Notes: generated from the sequence alone by a model not told the origin. 64,000 nucleotides of DNA from Microvirga sesbaniae (GCF_025460805.1 NZ_JAMXFJ010000004.1:85633-149632); one strand, 5' to 3'; counted from the first letter of the stretch, positions 46,341 to 56,202 are shown. Program-made: numbers and translations.

Positions 46341-47779
46341 GGCGTCGCCTCCGGAGTGGCCAGGCCCTGGAGGGCAGTCTTGAGGTTGCTCTCGGCATCG
46401 ATCAGGAAGTTGGCGGCCACCACCACCTTGTCGCCCTCGGCGATGCCGTCCCGGACCTCGGTGAAGCCGGATCCCCGCACGCCGACCTTGACCTCGCGCG
46501 GCTCGAACTTGCCCTCGCCCCTGTCGAGGATCACAATCTGGCGGGTGCCGGTGTCGATCACGGCGCTGTCCGGCACCGCCACGACGGGCGACTGCGACCC
46601 GGTCGCGAACTCCACGTCGGCGTACATGGCGGGACGCAGGATACCGTCCGGGTTGGCCAGCTCGATGCGGACGCGGGCCGTGCGGGTCTCCATGGACAGG
46701 TGCGGATAAATCCGCGTGACCGTCCCGGTGAACGTGCGGCCGGGGAAGCTGCGGACCCGGACTGTCGCGGACTGCCCCTCCCTGATCCCGGACAGATCGC
46801 GCTCGGTGACGTCCGCAAGCACCCAGATTGCCGAATGGTCGACGATGCGGAAGAGCACATCGCCAGGCATGGCCCGCATGCCGTCGCTGACGTTCCGCTC
46901 GAAGACGATGCCGTCGCGCGGAGCCGCCCAGGTGATGGTCAGAGGCACCTTGCGGGTGCGCTCGATCTCGTTGATGACCTCGGCCGGAACGGCGAGGTTC
47001 TCAAGACGACGCCGGGCCCCTTCGAAACCGACGGCGGTGAGGTATTGCGCCGCCGCGGCAGCGATGTCGGGCGAGTAGAGCCGGAACAGGGGCTGTCCCT
47101 TGTGGACGTGGTCGCCTGTCGTGACGTTCTCGACAGCCTCGATGAAGGACTCCGAGCGAATGGACACGACCGAGATCCGGCGTTCATCCTCATCCAGGCT
47201 TCCCGGGGCCCGCACCGGCGTGGTCAGGACCCGCCGTTCGACCGGCTCAGACCGAACCCCGGTCCGCTGGAGCTTGCCCGGAGAGACGGTCACCGTCGAT
47301 GCATCGGTCTCGCCCTCGTAGACCGGGATGTAGTCCATCCCCATCGAGTCCTTCTTCGGGACCGGCGAGGTGTCTGGCAGACCCATCGGGTTGCGGTAGT
47401 AGAGCACCCGTTTCTCTCCTGATGGAGGCGCACCCTGAGCGGCCTCCGCAACAGGCGAAGGATCGCCATCGAAGCTGATGTCCTCGCTCGCGTGGACTGG
47501 GCGGTAGTCCCGGCCGTCCGCAGCCTGCTTCGGCTCCAATGAATAGAACGGCTTCCCGTCCGGGTCCCGGTAGTAGATCACCGGGCCGGTTGACGCCTTG
47601 GTGGGTTTGAAGCGCGGAGCAGCCGCCGGCTGCTCCAGACCCAATTGCGTCTGGACCGTCGACATCAGTGCCCGCATGTCGATGTCCGGCAGCCTAAGGC
47701 CGTCCCGGCCTACCCAATAGCCGCCTCCCCCCGCCGCGAGTGCGGCGAGGGTTCCGGCAATCCATGCGGCCCGACTCAT
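46337..47779 (-). CDS. cusB: Periplasmic adaptor CusB of the metal RND pump
   Basis: Membrane-fusion protein linking CusA to an outer-membrane channel. The 480-residue protein has an N-terminal signal anchor (AAWIAGTLAALAAGGGGYWV), two heavy-metal-binding YHS-like motifs (VIYYRDPDGKPFYS and LYYRNPMGLPDTS...DSMGMDYIPVYEG), then the barrel and lipoyl parts (GDHVHKGQPLFRLYSPDI, SGIREGQSATVRVRSFPG). It overlaps cusA downstream and the YtkA/FixH-like gene upstream by 4 bases each. Confidence 0.92.
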   Translation of the reverse strand: MSRAAWIAGTLAALAAGGGGYWVGRDGLRLPDIDMRALMSTVQTQLGLEQPAAAPRFKPTKASTGPVIYYRDPDGKPFYSLEPKQAADGRDYRPVHASEDISFDGDPSPVAEAAQGAPPSGEKRVLYYRNPMGLPDTSPVPKKDSMGMDYIPVYEGETDASTVTVSPGKLQRTGVRSEPVERRVLTTPVRAPGSLDEDERRISVVSIRSESFIEAVENVTTGDHVHKGQPLFRLYSPDIAAAAAQYLTAVGFEGARRRLENLAVPAEVINEIERTRKVPLTITWAAPRDGIVFERNVSDGMRAMPGDVLFRIVDHSAIWVLADVTERDLSGIREGQSATVRVRSFPGRTFTGTVTRIYPHLSMETRTARVRIELANPDGILRPAMYADVEFATGSQSPVVAVPDSAVIDTGTRQIVILDRGEGKFEPREVKVGVRGSGFTEVRDGIAEGDKVVVAANFLIDAESNLKTALQGLATPEATP

Positions 47780-48171
47780 TTCGTGGCCTTGAGGACCAGC
47801 TTGTTCTCGACGGTGCCCTCCTCGCCCTGGACTTTGGCCCCGAGCGAAAGCTGCCAGCCGCCGGCCATCGTCAGCCTGGTCTTGAACTGATAGACGCCGG
47901 GCTCGGTGGACGGTGCCTGCTCGATGGGAGAGTCCATCGTCGGCATGCCGTCCGGGGCCATGTCGATGCGTTTGGCGAAGATCACCGCGTCCGGCACGGG
48001 CTGGCCCGAGCGCTTGTCGACGAGGCGGGCCGCGACGACGGCCTCGCCCACCTTCATTTCCTTCCGCACGAGCTGGAATTCATAGTCCTTGGGATCGGCC
48101 TTGGCAGGTCCGACGAGAGCAAGGCCAAGCAGCGCGGCCCCGACGGCGCACGAAAGCGTAGACGTCTTCAT
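47776..48171 (-). CDS. YtkA/FixH-like periplasmic protein of the cus operon
   Basis: A secreted 131-residue protein: signal peptide MKTSTLSCAVGAALLGLALV...AKA, then an Ig-like beta sandwich (EFQLVRKEMKVGEAVVAARL, TMAGGWQLSLGAKVQ, VENKLVLKA) of the YtkA/FixH type, with Met-containing stretch IDMAPDGMPTMD that could bind copper. AGGAGA precedes the ATG at 48171; an in-frame ATG at 48249 is upstream of this and less likely. First gene of the cus transcription unit in this direction. Confidence 0.8.
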   Translation of the reverse strand: MKTSTLSCAVGAALLGLALVGPAKADPKDYEFQLVRKEMKVGEAVVAARLVDKRSGQPVPDAVIFAKRIDMAPDGMPTMDSPIEQAPSTEPGVYQFKTRLTMAGGWQLSLGAKVQGEEGTVENKLVLKATK

Positions 48172-48273
48172 TGTCTGTGTTCTCCTGAAATCAACGGTGG
48201 TCGCGGGATGCGATCCGTCGACCGCGTGGCAAAAGCCACGCGGCATCATCCGGCCCTTGGGCCGGGGTTGATC

Positions 48274-48657
48274 TCAGGCTTGCGGAGGTCGGGGCGGCGG
48301 AAGAGGCAACAGCGTGTCCGGGGCCGCGTCGTTCCCGGGGAGCAGTGCCACGGCGATGCCCAGACGGGCGGACACCTCACCGACGGGCAGGATGCCCTGG
48401 ACGAGCTTGGCCAAGCACAGGGTCGCGAGCGGACAGGCCTTCTGGCAGTCCGGCATGGCCGGCTTCTCGGGCGGGCAGCAAGGCATGTCCGCCATCGTCA
48501 TGCCGTCATCCGAGGACGCCATGTCCATCCCGGTGTCCGTCATTGCCACGGGCGCAGCCATCCCTCCGGCCACCGCGGGGGCAGTGAACGGGGCAAGCAC
48601 GATCCCCACGATCGCGAGGATTGAGAGCAGACGTGTGATGGCGAGCCACGGCTTCAT
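48274..48657 (-). CDS. Small exported Cys/Met-rich protein (DUF2946-like)
   Basis: A 127-residue protein with an N-terminal signal/anchor (LLSILAIVGIVLAPFTAPAV), a Met/Asp-rich stretch (MTDTGMDMASSDDGMTMADM) and clustered cysteines (PCCPPEKPAMPDCQKACPLATLC), ending in a Pro-rich tail. The pattern matches small exported proteins found near copper-resistance genes. It lies about 100 bases upstream of the YtkA/FixH-like gene in the same direction, so it may belong to the cus operon. Metal binding is inferred. Confidence 0.75.
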   Translation of the reverse strand: MKPWLAITRLLSILAIVGIVLAPFTAPAVAGGMAAPVAMTDTGMDMASSDDGMTMADMPCCPPEKPAMPDCQKACPLATLCLAKLVQGILPVGEVSARLGIAVALLPGNDAAPDTLLPLPPPRPPQA

Positions 48658-48895
48658 GCAGCGAAAATCTCAGATTTGCGGCGCCAGGGAAAGGGCCCTG
48701 CCGACACAAAACCGCGAGACAGGTGGCCGCTGGAGCAGCGTGGCCGACGCTGACCGTCCTGATACCGAAGCCGCAGGCTCCCTGCTCCTCATCGACGCGT
48801 CAGCGGGGAACCACGATACGGCATGAGCTGACGGCGTGGAGAAACCACGCGCCTGGGGCATATCATTCTGAGGGTTTGAATAAGGAGAGCGTCCC

Positions 48896-49636
48896 ATGAT
48901 CCTCCGTCCGTTCCTGCACCATGATCCCATCGGGATCTCCTACCTGTTCGGCTGCGGCGGCCACGCAAGCGGAGCCGTGGTCGATCCCGTCGGCGGCGTC
49001 GAACCCTACCTGCGAGCCTCCGAGGAAACCGGGATGCGTATCAAGTTCGTGGTCGACACGCACATCCATGCCGATCATGTCTCTTCAGGCCGCCAGCTCG
49101 CGGAGGCCACGGGAGCAGCCTACGTCCTCTCGTCCCAGGTGGACGTGGCGTTTCCCTTTCATGCCGTCCGGGACAACGACGTCCTGCCGCTCGGCAACGT
49201 CGTCGTCACCGTTATGCACACGCCGGGGCACACTCCCGAGCACCTGTGCCTGCTGGTCAGCGACCGTACCCGCGCCGACGAGCCTTGGTTCGTGCTGACC
49301 GGACACACGCTGATGGTGGGCGATCTCGGACGGACGGAGCTCGCCTCCAGCGCCGAGCAGGGAGCACGCGACCTGTTCCGGAGCATCCAGCGGCTCAAGG
49401 ACCTGCCAGACTATGTGGAGGTTCTGCCGGGCGCCTTTGCAGGCTCGGTTTGCGGCCGCCGCCTGAGTGGCAAGCCGATGTCGACGATCGGGTTCGAGAA
49501 GCGGCACAACGCGGCCTTCCGTATCGCGGACGAGGCCGAGTTCGTCCGGTTCATGACGGCGGAGATCCCGCCCGCACCCCCGGAGGCCGCCCGGCTGCGG
49601 GCCCTCAACGCGGGCGCCACCGCCGCGGCGGCCTGA
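48896..49636 (+). CDS. MBL-fold hydrolase, persulfide-dioxygenase-like
   Basis: The 246-residue protein has the MBL metal site THIHADH (near residue 57), HTPGHTPEH and a late conserved segment GRTEL, resembling ETHE1/BLH persulfide dioxygenases. At the position where the bridging Asp normally sits (TGD-L) it reads TGHTLMVGDLGRTEL, so the metal site may differ. It ends 3 bases before the MFS gene; the two are one operon. Substrate unknown. Confidence 0.8.
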   Translation: MILRPFLHHDPIGISYLFGCGGHASGAVVDPVGGVEPYLRASEETGMRIKFVVDTHIHADHVSSGRQLAEATGAAYVLSSQVDVAFPFHAVRDNDVLPLGNVVVTVMHTPGHTPEHLCLLVSDRTRADEPWFVLTGHTLMVGDLGRTELASSAEQGARDLFRSIQRLKDLPDYVEVLPGAFAGSVCGRRLSGKPMSTIGFEKRHNAAFRIADEAEFVRFMTAEIPPAPPEAARLRALNAGATAAAA

Positions 49637-49639
49637 GCC

Positions 49640-50962
49640 ATGGCTGAGGCAACGGCAGTCGGGGCGGCTCCAGCCCCTGTCCGGCTCGGCCTCAGGGAAA
49701 ACTGGCGCCAGTTCGCGCTGCTGCTCCTGGTGAACGCCTTCGTCGGCGGCATGGTCGGGCTGGAGCGGACGGTCGTGCCGCTCATCGGCTCGGAGGAGTT
49801 CAGGCTCGCCTCCACCACGGTGATCGCCTCCTTCATCGCCAGCTTCGGCATCTCCAAGGCAATCACGAACCTGGTTTCCGGGCAGCTCGCGGACGGCTGG
49901 GGCCGCAAACGGACCCTGGTGCTCGGCTGGGTCATCGGGTTGCCGGTGCCGTTCCTCATCATCTGGGCGCCGACGTGGGGTTGGATCATCGCCGCCAACG
50001 TGCTGCTAGGCATTAGCCAAGGCCTCACCTGGTCAATGGCTGTCATCATGAAGATCGACCTTGTCGGCCCGAGGTCCCGCGGGCTGGCGGTCGGCCTCAA
50101 CGAGTGCGCCGGATACCTGATGGTTGGCATCACGGCGTTCCTCACGGGCTGGATCGCCGCGGCCTCGGGCATGCTGCGTCCGGACCCGTTCTATCTCGGC
50201 ATCGGCTACGCGGTCCTCGGCCTCGGTCTCTCGACCCTGGTCGTGCGCGACACGGGTGAGCACGTCCGTCTCGAGGCCGCCGGGCACGCGAAGGCCGAGC
50301 CCATTAGGTTCGGAGAGGCCTTCGTACTCACCTCGTTCCGCGACCGGAACCTGTTCGCGGCCTGCCAAGCCGGATTGGTCAACAACCTGAACGATGGTAT
50401 GAGCTGGGCCATCTTCCCGCTCTTCCTCGCCGCCCGCGGTCTCGGCGTGGAGCCAATCGGCATGCTGAAGGCCGTCTATCCGGGCGTCTGGGGTGTTTTG
50501 CAGGTAGTGACAGGGCCGCTCAGCGACCGGATCGGCCGCAAGGGACTGATCGTGGCCGGCATGTGGCTCCAGGCGGCCGCGCTGCTGATGGTTCCCCTGC
50601 TGGACGGATTCGGCTGGTGGCTCGTCGCCAGCATCCTGCTCGGGCTGGGCACCGCCATGGTCTACCCAACGCTGCTGGCGGCGATCTCGGACGTGGCGCA
50701 CCCAACTTGGCGGGCGCGTTCGCTCAGCATCTATCGGTTCTGGCGCGACCTGGGCTACGCAGCGGGTGCCCTGATAGCGGGCATCGTCGGCGACGCCTTC
50801 GGCCTGCCCTGGGCTATCGGCGGCGTCGGCGTGATCACCTTTCTCTCCGGAGTGGTGGTCGCCGTCGTGATGAGAGAACGCAGGGGGCCGACAAATACCG
50901 TCAAGGGCGGCAATGGCTCCCCGCATAGCGGCCCGCCTGAATGTTCACGGCCAAGACCCTGA
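49640..50962 (+). CDS. MFS transporter
   Basis: A 440-residue 12-helix transporter. The MFS loop motif LADGWGRKRTLVLG between helices 2 and 3 and its repeat PLSDRIGRKGLIVAG are clear. Start ATG follows the MBL gene's stop by 3 bases. Pairing with an MBL-fold protein suggests a shared substrate, perhaps sulfur-containing, but this is only context. It converges with mntH, with 5 bases between the stops. Confidence 0.9.
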   Translation: MAEATAVGAAPAPVRLGLRENWRQFALLLLVNAFVGGMVGLERTVVPLIGSEEFRLASTTVIASFIASFGISKAITNLVSGQLADGWGRKRTLVLGWVIGLPVPFLIIWAPTWGWIIAANVLLGISQGLTWSMAVIMKIDLVGPRSRGLAVGLNECAGYLMVGITAFLTGWIAAASGMLRPDPFYLGIGYAVLGLGLSTLVVRDTGEHVRLEAAGHAKAEPIRFGEAFVLTSFRDRNLFAACQAGLVNNLNDGMSWAIFPLFLAARGLGVEPIGMLKAVYPGVWGVLQVVTGPLSDRIGRKGLIVAGMWLQAAALLMVPLLDGFGWWLVASILLGLGTAMVYPTLLAAISDVAHPTWRARSLSIYRFWRDLGYAAGALIAGIVGDAFGLPWAIGGVGVITFLSGVVVAVVMRERRGPTNTVKGGNGSPHSGPPECSRPRP

Positions 50963-50967
50963 AGATG

Positions 50968-52311
50968 CTAGGCTCCCGTCAGGAAATCAACGATCAGCTT
51001 GACATTGAGCGTGATGACGATGGCAGCCACTACCCCGGCAATCCCGGTAAGCCATCGTGGTGCAACGAGCTCTCCCATTTTCCTTCGACTTGCCGTGATC
51101 ATCACGAGCGGGATGATGGCAAACGGAAGTTGGAGGCTCAGGATGACTTGGCTGAGGATCAGCAGCTTTGTTGACCCGCTGGCCCCATACGCAATGGTGA
51201 CCAGAGCCGCCGGAACGATCGCGACGGCCCGCGTCACCAATCGCCGGAGCCATGGCGGCAGCCGGATATCGAGGAACCCTTCCATGACGATCTGGCCGGC
51301 CATGGTGGCGGTGACGGTCGAGTTCAGCCCGCAGCAGATCAACGCGACGGCGAACAGCGTCGGCGCCATCGCCGAGCCCAGTAGCGGGGACAGCAGCATG
51401 TGCGCCTTGTCCAGATCCACGACGCCCGTGTTGCCCGTCCGGTTAAAGGCGGCCGCCGCCAGGATGAGGATCGACGCGTTGATGGTCAGGGCAAACATCA
51501 GGGCCAGGGTGCTGTCGATCGTGGCGAATTTCATCGCCTCCCGTTTCTCAGGCAGGCTCTCGCCGAAGGCCCGGGTCTGCACGATGCCGGAGTGCAGGTA
51601 CAGGTTATGCGGCATCACCGTCGCGCCGATGATCCCGAGCGAGAGATAGAGCATGTCGGGGTTGGAAATGATCTCGGTCGTCGGCGCGAAGCCTCGGACA
51701 ACCTGTCCCCACTCGGGATTGGCCATGGCAATCTGCACGAGGAAGCAGACGGCGATCACCCCCAGGAGGGTGATGACGAAGGCCTCGATCCACCGGAAGC
51801 CCTTGTTCTGGAGGTAAAGGATCAGGAACACGTCAAGGGCGGTGACCAGCACCCCGATCTCGAGCGGAATGCCGAACAGGAGGTTCAGCCCGATGGCTGT
51901 GCCGATCACCTCGGCGAGGTCGGTCGCGCAGATCGCGATCTCGGCCAGGGACCAGAGCGGGTAGGAAACCGGACGCGGGTAGGCGTCCCGACAGGCTTGG
52001 GCGAGGTCCCTCTCGGTCGCCACCGCCATCCGGGCGCACAGATGCTGGAGGATGATCGCCATGATATTGGACAGCAGGGCGATGACCAGGAGGGCATAGC
52101 CGAACTTGGCCCCGCCTGCGAGTGAGGTTGCCCAGTTGCCAGGGTCCATGTAGCCGACGGCCACGAGGTACCCGGGGCCGAGGAACGCCGCGAGCTTCCG
52201 CCAGGGGGAGCCATGCGAACGCACGGCGATGCTGCGATGGACGTCGGAGAGTGACGGGGATCCTCGCTCGCGCCGCCAACTCGCCAACGTGCGTCCGGGA
52301 CCCGTGTCCAT
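50968..52311 (-). CDS. mntH: Nramp-family Mn(II)/metal transporter MntH
   Basis: Proton-coupled importer of Mn(II) and related metals. The 447-residue protein has the Nramp TM1 motif [10 protein letters not shown] (metal-binding Asp, Pro, Gly, Asn), the TM6 motif [14 protein letters not shown] with the metal-binding Met and His, and the usual 11 helices. ATG at 52311 is preferred; a GTG at 52323 would place the start only 4 bases from an operator-like dyad. It is divergent from the Fur-family gene. Confidence 0.92.
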   Translation of the reverse strand: MDTGPGRTLASWRRERGSPSLSDVHRSIAVRSHGSPWRKLAAFLGPGYLVAVGYMDPGNWATSLAGGAKFGYALLVIALLSNIMAIILQHLCARMAVATERDLAQACRDAYPRPVSYPLWSLAEIAICATDLAEVIGTAIGLNLLFGIPLEIGVLVTALDVFLILYLQNKGFRWIEAFVITLLGVIAVCFLVQIAMANPEWGQVVRGFAPTTEIISNPDMLYLSLGIIGATVMPHNLYLHSGIVQTRAFGESLPEKREAMKFATIDSTLALMFALTINASILILAAAAFNRTGNTGVVDLDKAHMLLSPLLGSAMAPTLFAVALICCGLNSTVTATMAGQIVMEGFLDIRLPPWLRRLVTRAVAIVPAALVTIAYGASGSTKLLILSQVILSLQLPFAIIPLVMITASRRKMGELVAPRWLTGIAGVVAAIVITLNVKLIVDFLTGA

Positions 52312-52327
52312 GGCCAAGCCCACTCTC

Positions 52328-52346
52328 GCAATTGCAAACGAATTGC
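52328..52346. promoter_or_regulatory. Mur/Fur-type operator upstream of mntH
   Basis: Inverted repeat GCAATT-N7-AATTGC, containing overlapping TTGCAA repeats, close before mntH. Alphaproteobacterial Mur (Mn-sensing Fur) boxes upstream of mntH have this TTGCAA-rich form. Its closeness to the start codon implies repression. Confidence 0.55.
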
Positions 52347-52477
52347 AACTTCAACCCTGCTCCTGTTCGAGGCGATTGGCAAGATGCTCTCGTGATGGTC
52401 GAGGGGTACTATGATGGTTGCGGATCCCAGCGGAGCCGGCTTCAGGTTCGGTGGAGTCCCAGTCGGAGTAGCGGACC

Positions 52478-52909
52478 ATGACGAACCGGATTGAAACGCA
52501 ATGCCGCGCGCATGGGCTGAGATTGACCGGACAGCGTCGCCTGATTGCCCAGGTTCTGGCCACGGCGACGGACCATCCCGATGTCTACGAACTGCATCGC
52601 CGGGTCAGCGAACGCGATCCGCACATCAATCTGGCCACCGTGTACCGGACGATGAAACGCCTGGAAAGCGAGGGTATCGTCGAGCGCCAGGCGTTCCGTG
52701 GCGGCCGATCCCGATACGAGAGGGTCTCAAAAAGGCATCACGACCATCTGATCGACATCGAGACGGGAGCGGTTGTCGAGTTCAAGAACGCCGAGATCGA
52801 ACGGTTGCAGGAGCTTGTTGCCCGGGAACTCGGCTACCGGCTCGTCAGCCACCGCCTGGAGCTCTACGCGGTCCCCTTGGCAAACGTCAGCCCTCGAAAG
52901 AATCGATGA
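52478..52909 (+). CDS. fur: Fur-family metal-responsive repressor (Fur/Mur)
   Basis: The 143-residue protein has the Fur winged helix (LRLTGQRRLIAQVLATATDH, HINLATVYRTMKRLESEGIV) and the metal/dimer region HHDHLIDIETGAVVEF. The CxxC pair for structural zinc is absent, as in many alphaproteobacterial Fur/Mur proteins. Divergent from mntH across an operator-like dyad, it is a good candidate for the manganese-sensing Mur that controls it; iron Fur is the alternative. Confidence 0.88.
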   Translation: MTNRIETQCRAHGLRLTGQRRLIAQVLATATDHPDVYELHRRVSERDPHINLATVYRTMKRLESEGIVERQAFRGGRSRYERVSKRHHDHLIDIETGAVVEFKNAEIERLQELVARELGYRLVSHRLELYAVPLANVSPRKNR

Positions 52910-53069
52910 TGTGCAAAGTGGAGGTAGGACCGCTTGCCCAGGCGAATGCCTCCTGCATACCCTTCGGTCTGGGTTCCGTTTGATCCGAACGATCGCCGTA
53001 CATGCGTCGTGTTCTCAACGGGCGTGATCATTGGGTGGAACGCATCAGAACCCGCCAAGGGAGGGTTTG

Positions 53070-54083
53070 ATGATATCGAGATCGAAGACACTCGTTATGG
53101 CTTTCGCAACCTTCGCCGCCTTCGGCATGGCATCAGCAGGCGCCCAGACCGCTCCGGCTGCGGATACTCCGGACGCCCATCTGAAGCTGGCCAAGGACGC
53201 CGCCGGCACGGACTTCCTCGGCACGCTCGGCCGGCTCTGCATCCTGCCGGCCACCGGTCCCGGCGCAGATGTCGCCCCCGGTGCGCCGCCGTCCCGTGAG
53301 ACTTGGTACGCCGACCCGGCGAAGGTGTTTGACAACCTCTATTTCGTCGGCGGCAAGATCCACTCCTCCTGGGCCCTCACCACCAGCGACGGCATCATCC
53401 TGATCGACACGATCTATCCCTACAATTCCGAGGAGTTGATCGTCGGCGGCTTGCAGAAGCTTGGACTGGACCCGAAGCAGGTCAAGTACGTGATCATCAC
53501 CCACGGCCACGGGGATCATGTCGGCGGCGCCAAGATGATGCAGGACCGCTTCGGCTCCCGCATCGTCATGGGCGAGCCTGACTGGAAGTTCGTCGAGAAC
53601 TCGGTCAACCGCTACGGCCAAGGCGAGACCAGCGTGAAGCCGAAGCGGGACATCGTCGCCCAGGACGGCCAGAAGATCACGTTGGGCGACACGACGGTGA
53701 CCCTCGTCTTCACCCCAGGTCACACCGAGGGCACGTTCTCGCTGTTCTTCCCGGTCAAGGACAACGGCAAGCCGTTGACGGTGGCTTATTCGGGCGGGAC
53801 GGCGTTCAACTTCGTCAACACGGTCGAAAACTTCCAGACCTACATCAACTCGCAACGCAAAATGGCCGACATGGCCAAGAGCCTCGGAGCGACGGTGGTG
53901 ATGTCGAACCATTCCGAGTTCGATAACGCGGTCAACAAGGTCAGGATGATCCCTGGTCGGAAGCCCGGGGAGCCCAGCCCCTTCGAACTCGGCGCGGATG
54001 CTGTCAGCCGCTACTTCAAGGTCTCGGAGGAGTGTGCCCGGGTGGCGCAACTGAAGCTGCAACAAGCGTCCAAGTCCAATTAA
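53070..54083 (+). CDS. Exported MBL-fold hydrolase (subclass B3-like)
   Basis: A 337-residue secreted protein. Signal peptide MISRSKTLVMAFATFAAFGM...AGA; metal ligands THGHGDHVGGA (near residue 150), FTPGHTEGTF and a late NHSEFD. ATG at 53070 has GGGAGGG 4 bases upstream; the in-frame frame opens 13 codons earlier without one. The layout resembles B3 metallo-beta-lactamase relatives, but beta-lactam hydrolysis cannot be assumed. It precedes an AbgB-like amidase by ~330 bases. Confidence 0.82.
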   Translation: MISRSKTLVMAFATFAAFGMASAGAQTAPAADTPDAHLKLAKDAAGTDFLGTLGRLCILPATGPGADVAPGAPPSRETWYADPAKVFDNLYFVGGKIHSSWALTTSDGIILIDTIYPYNSEELIVGGLQKLGLDPKQVKYVIITHGHGDHVGGAKMMQDRFGSRIVMGEPDWKFVENSVNRYGQGETSVKPKRDIVAQDGQKITLGDTTVTLVFTPGHTEGTFSLFFPVKDNGKPLTVAYSGGTAFNFVNTVENFQTYINSQRKMADMAKSLGATVVMSNHSEFDNAVNKVRMIPGRKPGEPSPFELGADAVSRYFKVSEECARVAQLKLQQASKSN

Positions 54084-54414
54084 CCTGAAGGCGCGGCGGC
54101 TTGCCTACGTCGCCGTGCCGACTTCTGGTGGAGTTGCGGATGCGATCCTCCTTGCGATGATGCGGGTGCCCTGGGATCGGAGGTCGTGTCCTTCATGGCT
54201 ATCATCCGTTCGGCTACGATCTCTCAATACTTGGCCAAACCTTTGTTAAGAGCCGACCGATTCCGCAAGTCGAAGAAAAGTTCCAATGGAAGTCATGTCC
54301 TCATTTAATGCCAGGATTGCATTCCACGCCGAAGCTTGGTTACCCTAGATCTGGTCGGATGGTACATGCGCTGCCTGATTTGCTAGCGCTAATCGGAAGA
54401 TCCGGGAGGAACCC
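54084..54414. other. Intergenic region between MBL and AbgB-like genes
   Basis: No gene is visible. It probably holds the promoter of the AbgB-like gene, whose ATG is preceded by GGGAGGAA. No clear operator or terminator was identified. Confidence 0.5.
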
Positions 54415-56025
54415 ATGAAACACGGTCTGCTGCCCAGTCTGTTGCTCACCGCCCTGCTCACAACCACGGCGCCCGTCATGGCCCAGACCGCCGGACCGAG
54501 CGCCACTCTCGTCGAACGGATCGCAGAGTTGAAGAAGCAGGCCATTCAGGGAGTCGAATCCCGCGCCAAGCTCGCGCAGGAGATGAACGATTCGATCTTC
54601 AGCTTCGGCGAACTCGCGTTCCAGGAATTCGAAACCTCGAAGTACATCACGGAGATTCTCGAGAAGAACGGCTTCACCATCCAGCGCAATGTCGCGGGCC
54701 TTCCCACCGGATGGGTGGCCAAATGGGGATCGGGAGGTCCCGTGATCGCGCTCGGCAGCGACATAGACTGCATCCCGAAGGCGTCTCAGAAGCCTGGTGT
54801 CGCGTACCGCGAGCCCATGATCGAGGGAGCGCCCGGGCACGGAGAGGGTCACAATTCCGGCCAGGCGCTCAACGTGGTGGCGGCGCTTGCGCTGAAGGAC
54901 ATCATGGAGCGCGAGAAGATCCCGGGAACGATCATGCTCTGGCCGGGCGTCGCCGAGGAGCTTCTCGGCGGCAAGGCCTATATGGTCCGCGACGGCGTGT
55001 TCAACGGGGTGGATGCGGTGCTCTTCACCCATGTCGGCAACAACCTCCAGACCGCCTGGGGCCAAGCGAACGGCACCGGCATGGTGTCGGTCGAGTACAA
55101 GTTCAACGGCGAGTCCGCCCACTCGGCGCAGGCACCGTGGCGCGGTCGCAGCGCCCTCGACGGGGTCGAGCTCATGAACGTCGCGTGGAACATGCGCCGG
55201 GAGCATCTGCGACCCGAGCAGCGGTCCCACTACGTGATCCCCGATGGCGGCGACCAGCCGAACGTCGTCCCGTCGGTGGCCAGCGTCTGGTACTTCATCC
55301 GCGAGCAGGATTTCGAGAACATCCGCAAGAATTTCGAGATCGCCAACACCATCTCGGAAGCCGCCGCGAAGATGACCGACACCACCGTCACGCGGCAGGT
55401 CATCGGCACGGCGGCGCCGCGCCACTTCAACAAGCCGATGGCGGAAGCCGCCTACGCCAACATCCAGCAGGTCGGCATGCCGCAATGGACCGAGGACGAA
55501 CAGGCCTTTGCCAGAGCGGTGCAGCGCACCGTCAAGGGCAAGGAGGAAGGGCTCGCCACCACGGTGAAGAAACTCGAGCCGCCCGCCGACAAGCCGGAGA
55601 GCGGCGGTTCGGACGACATCGGCGACATCTCCTGGACCGTGCCGACGATCACGCTGAACTATCCGGCGAACATCCCGAACCTGCCCGGGCATCACTGGTC
55701 GAACGCCATGTCCATGGCGACCCCGATCGCCCACAAGGGAGTCGTCGCCGGTGCGAAGGTGATCGCCATGACGGGCATCGACCTGCTGGCGCAGCCTGAG
55801 CTGCTGGCGCAGGCGAAGGGTTACTTCACCAACGAGCAGCAGAAGAACCAGACATACGTCTCGATGATCTCGGCCGAGGACAAGCCCCAGGTGCAGATCA
55901 ACGCGGACGTCATGGCGCGCTACCGTCCGGAGATGAAGAAGTACTATTACGACCCGTCCAAGCACGCGACCTATCTCGATCAGCTTGGCATCAAGTTCCC
56001 GGTGCTGGAGAAGCCGAAGAACTGA
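54415..56025 (+). CDS. Exported M20-family amidohydrolase, AbgB-like
   Basis: A 536-residue secreted amidase: signal peptide (LLPSLLLTALLTTTAPVMAQ), then the M20 fold with GSDIDCIPKASQKPGV and GAPGHGEGHNSGQALNV (metal-binding His region), PGVAEELLGGKAYMVRDG (catalytic Glu pair), FTHVGNNLQTAW, and a dimerisation insert with HSAQAPWRGRSALDG. It is close in style to AbgB, which cleaves p-aminobenzoyl-glutamate, although AbgB is normally cytosolic. No partner AbgA is present. A carboxypeptidase G2-like gene 2.5 kb downstream suggests related substrates. Confidence 0.85.
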   Translation: MKHGLLPSLLLTALLTTTAPVMAQTAGPSATLVERIAELKKQAIQGVESRAKLAQEMNDSIFSFGELAFQEFETSKYITEILEKNGFTIQRNVAGLPTGWVAKWGSGGPVIALGSDIDCIPKASQKPGVAYREPMIEGAPGHGEGHNSGQALNVVAALALKDIMEREKIPGTIMLWPGVAEELLGGKAYMVRDGVFNGVDAVLFTHVGNNLQTAWGQANGTGMVSVEYKFNGESAHSAQAPWRGRSALDGVELMNVAWNMRREHLRPEQRSHYVIPDGGDQPNVVPSVASVWYFIREQDFENIRKNFEIANTISEAAAKMTDTTVTRQVIGTAAPRHFNKPMAEAAYANIQQVGMPQWTEDEQAFARAVQRTVKGKEEGLATTVKKLEPPADKPESGGSDDIGDISWTVPTITLNYPANIPNLPGHHWSNAMSMATPIAHKGVVAGAKVIAMTGIDLLAQPELLAQAKGYFTNEQQKNQTYVSMISAEDKPQVQINADVMARYRPEMKKYYYDPSKHATYLDQLGIKFPVLEKPKN

Positions 56026-56167
56026 AGCCTGTGCTGATGCGCACTACCAACGCTGAAGGGCGGTGCCTCAAGCCACAGCGACCTCCAGGTCCTCACGCGC
56101 CTCGCTCGATGCGGAGTAGCGTGAGAACTGGGAGTGGCTAGCTACGCCGTCCTGATCATGAAGCGGG

Positions 56168-56195
56168 CCGGACCGGGCACGGGTGCCCGGTCCGG
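56168..56195. terminator. Perfect 12-bp hairpin
   Basis: CCGGACCGGGCA / TGCCCGGTCCGG with a 4-base loop, between the convergent AbgB-like gene and the broken M20 gene. Position fits a bidirectional terminator, although the following T-runs are weak. Confidence 0.6.
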
Positions 56196-56202
56196 TTCAT
56201 CG

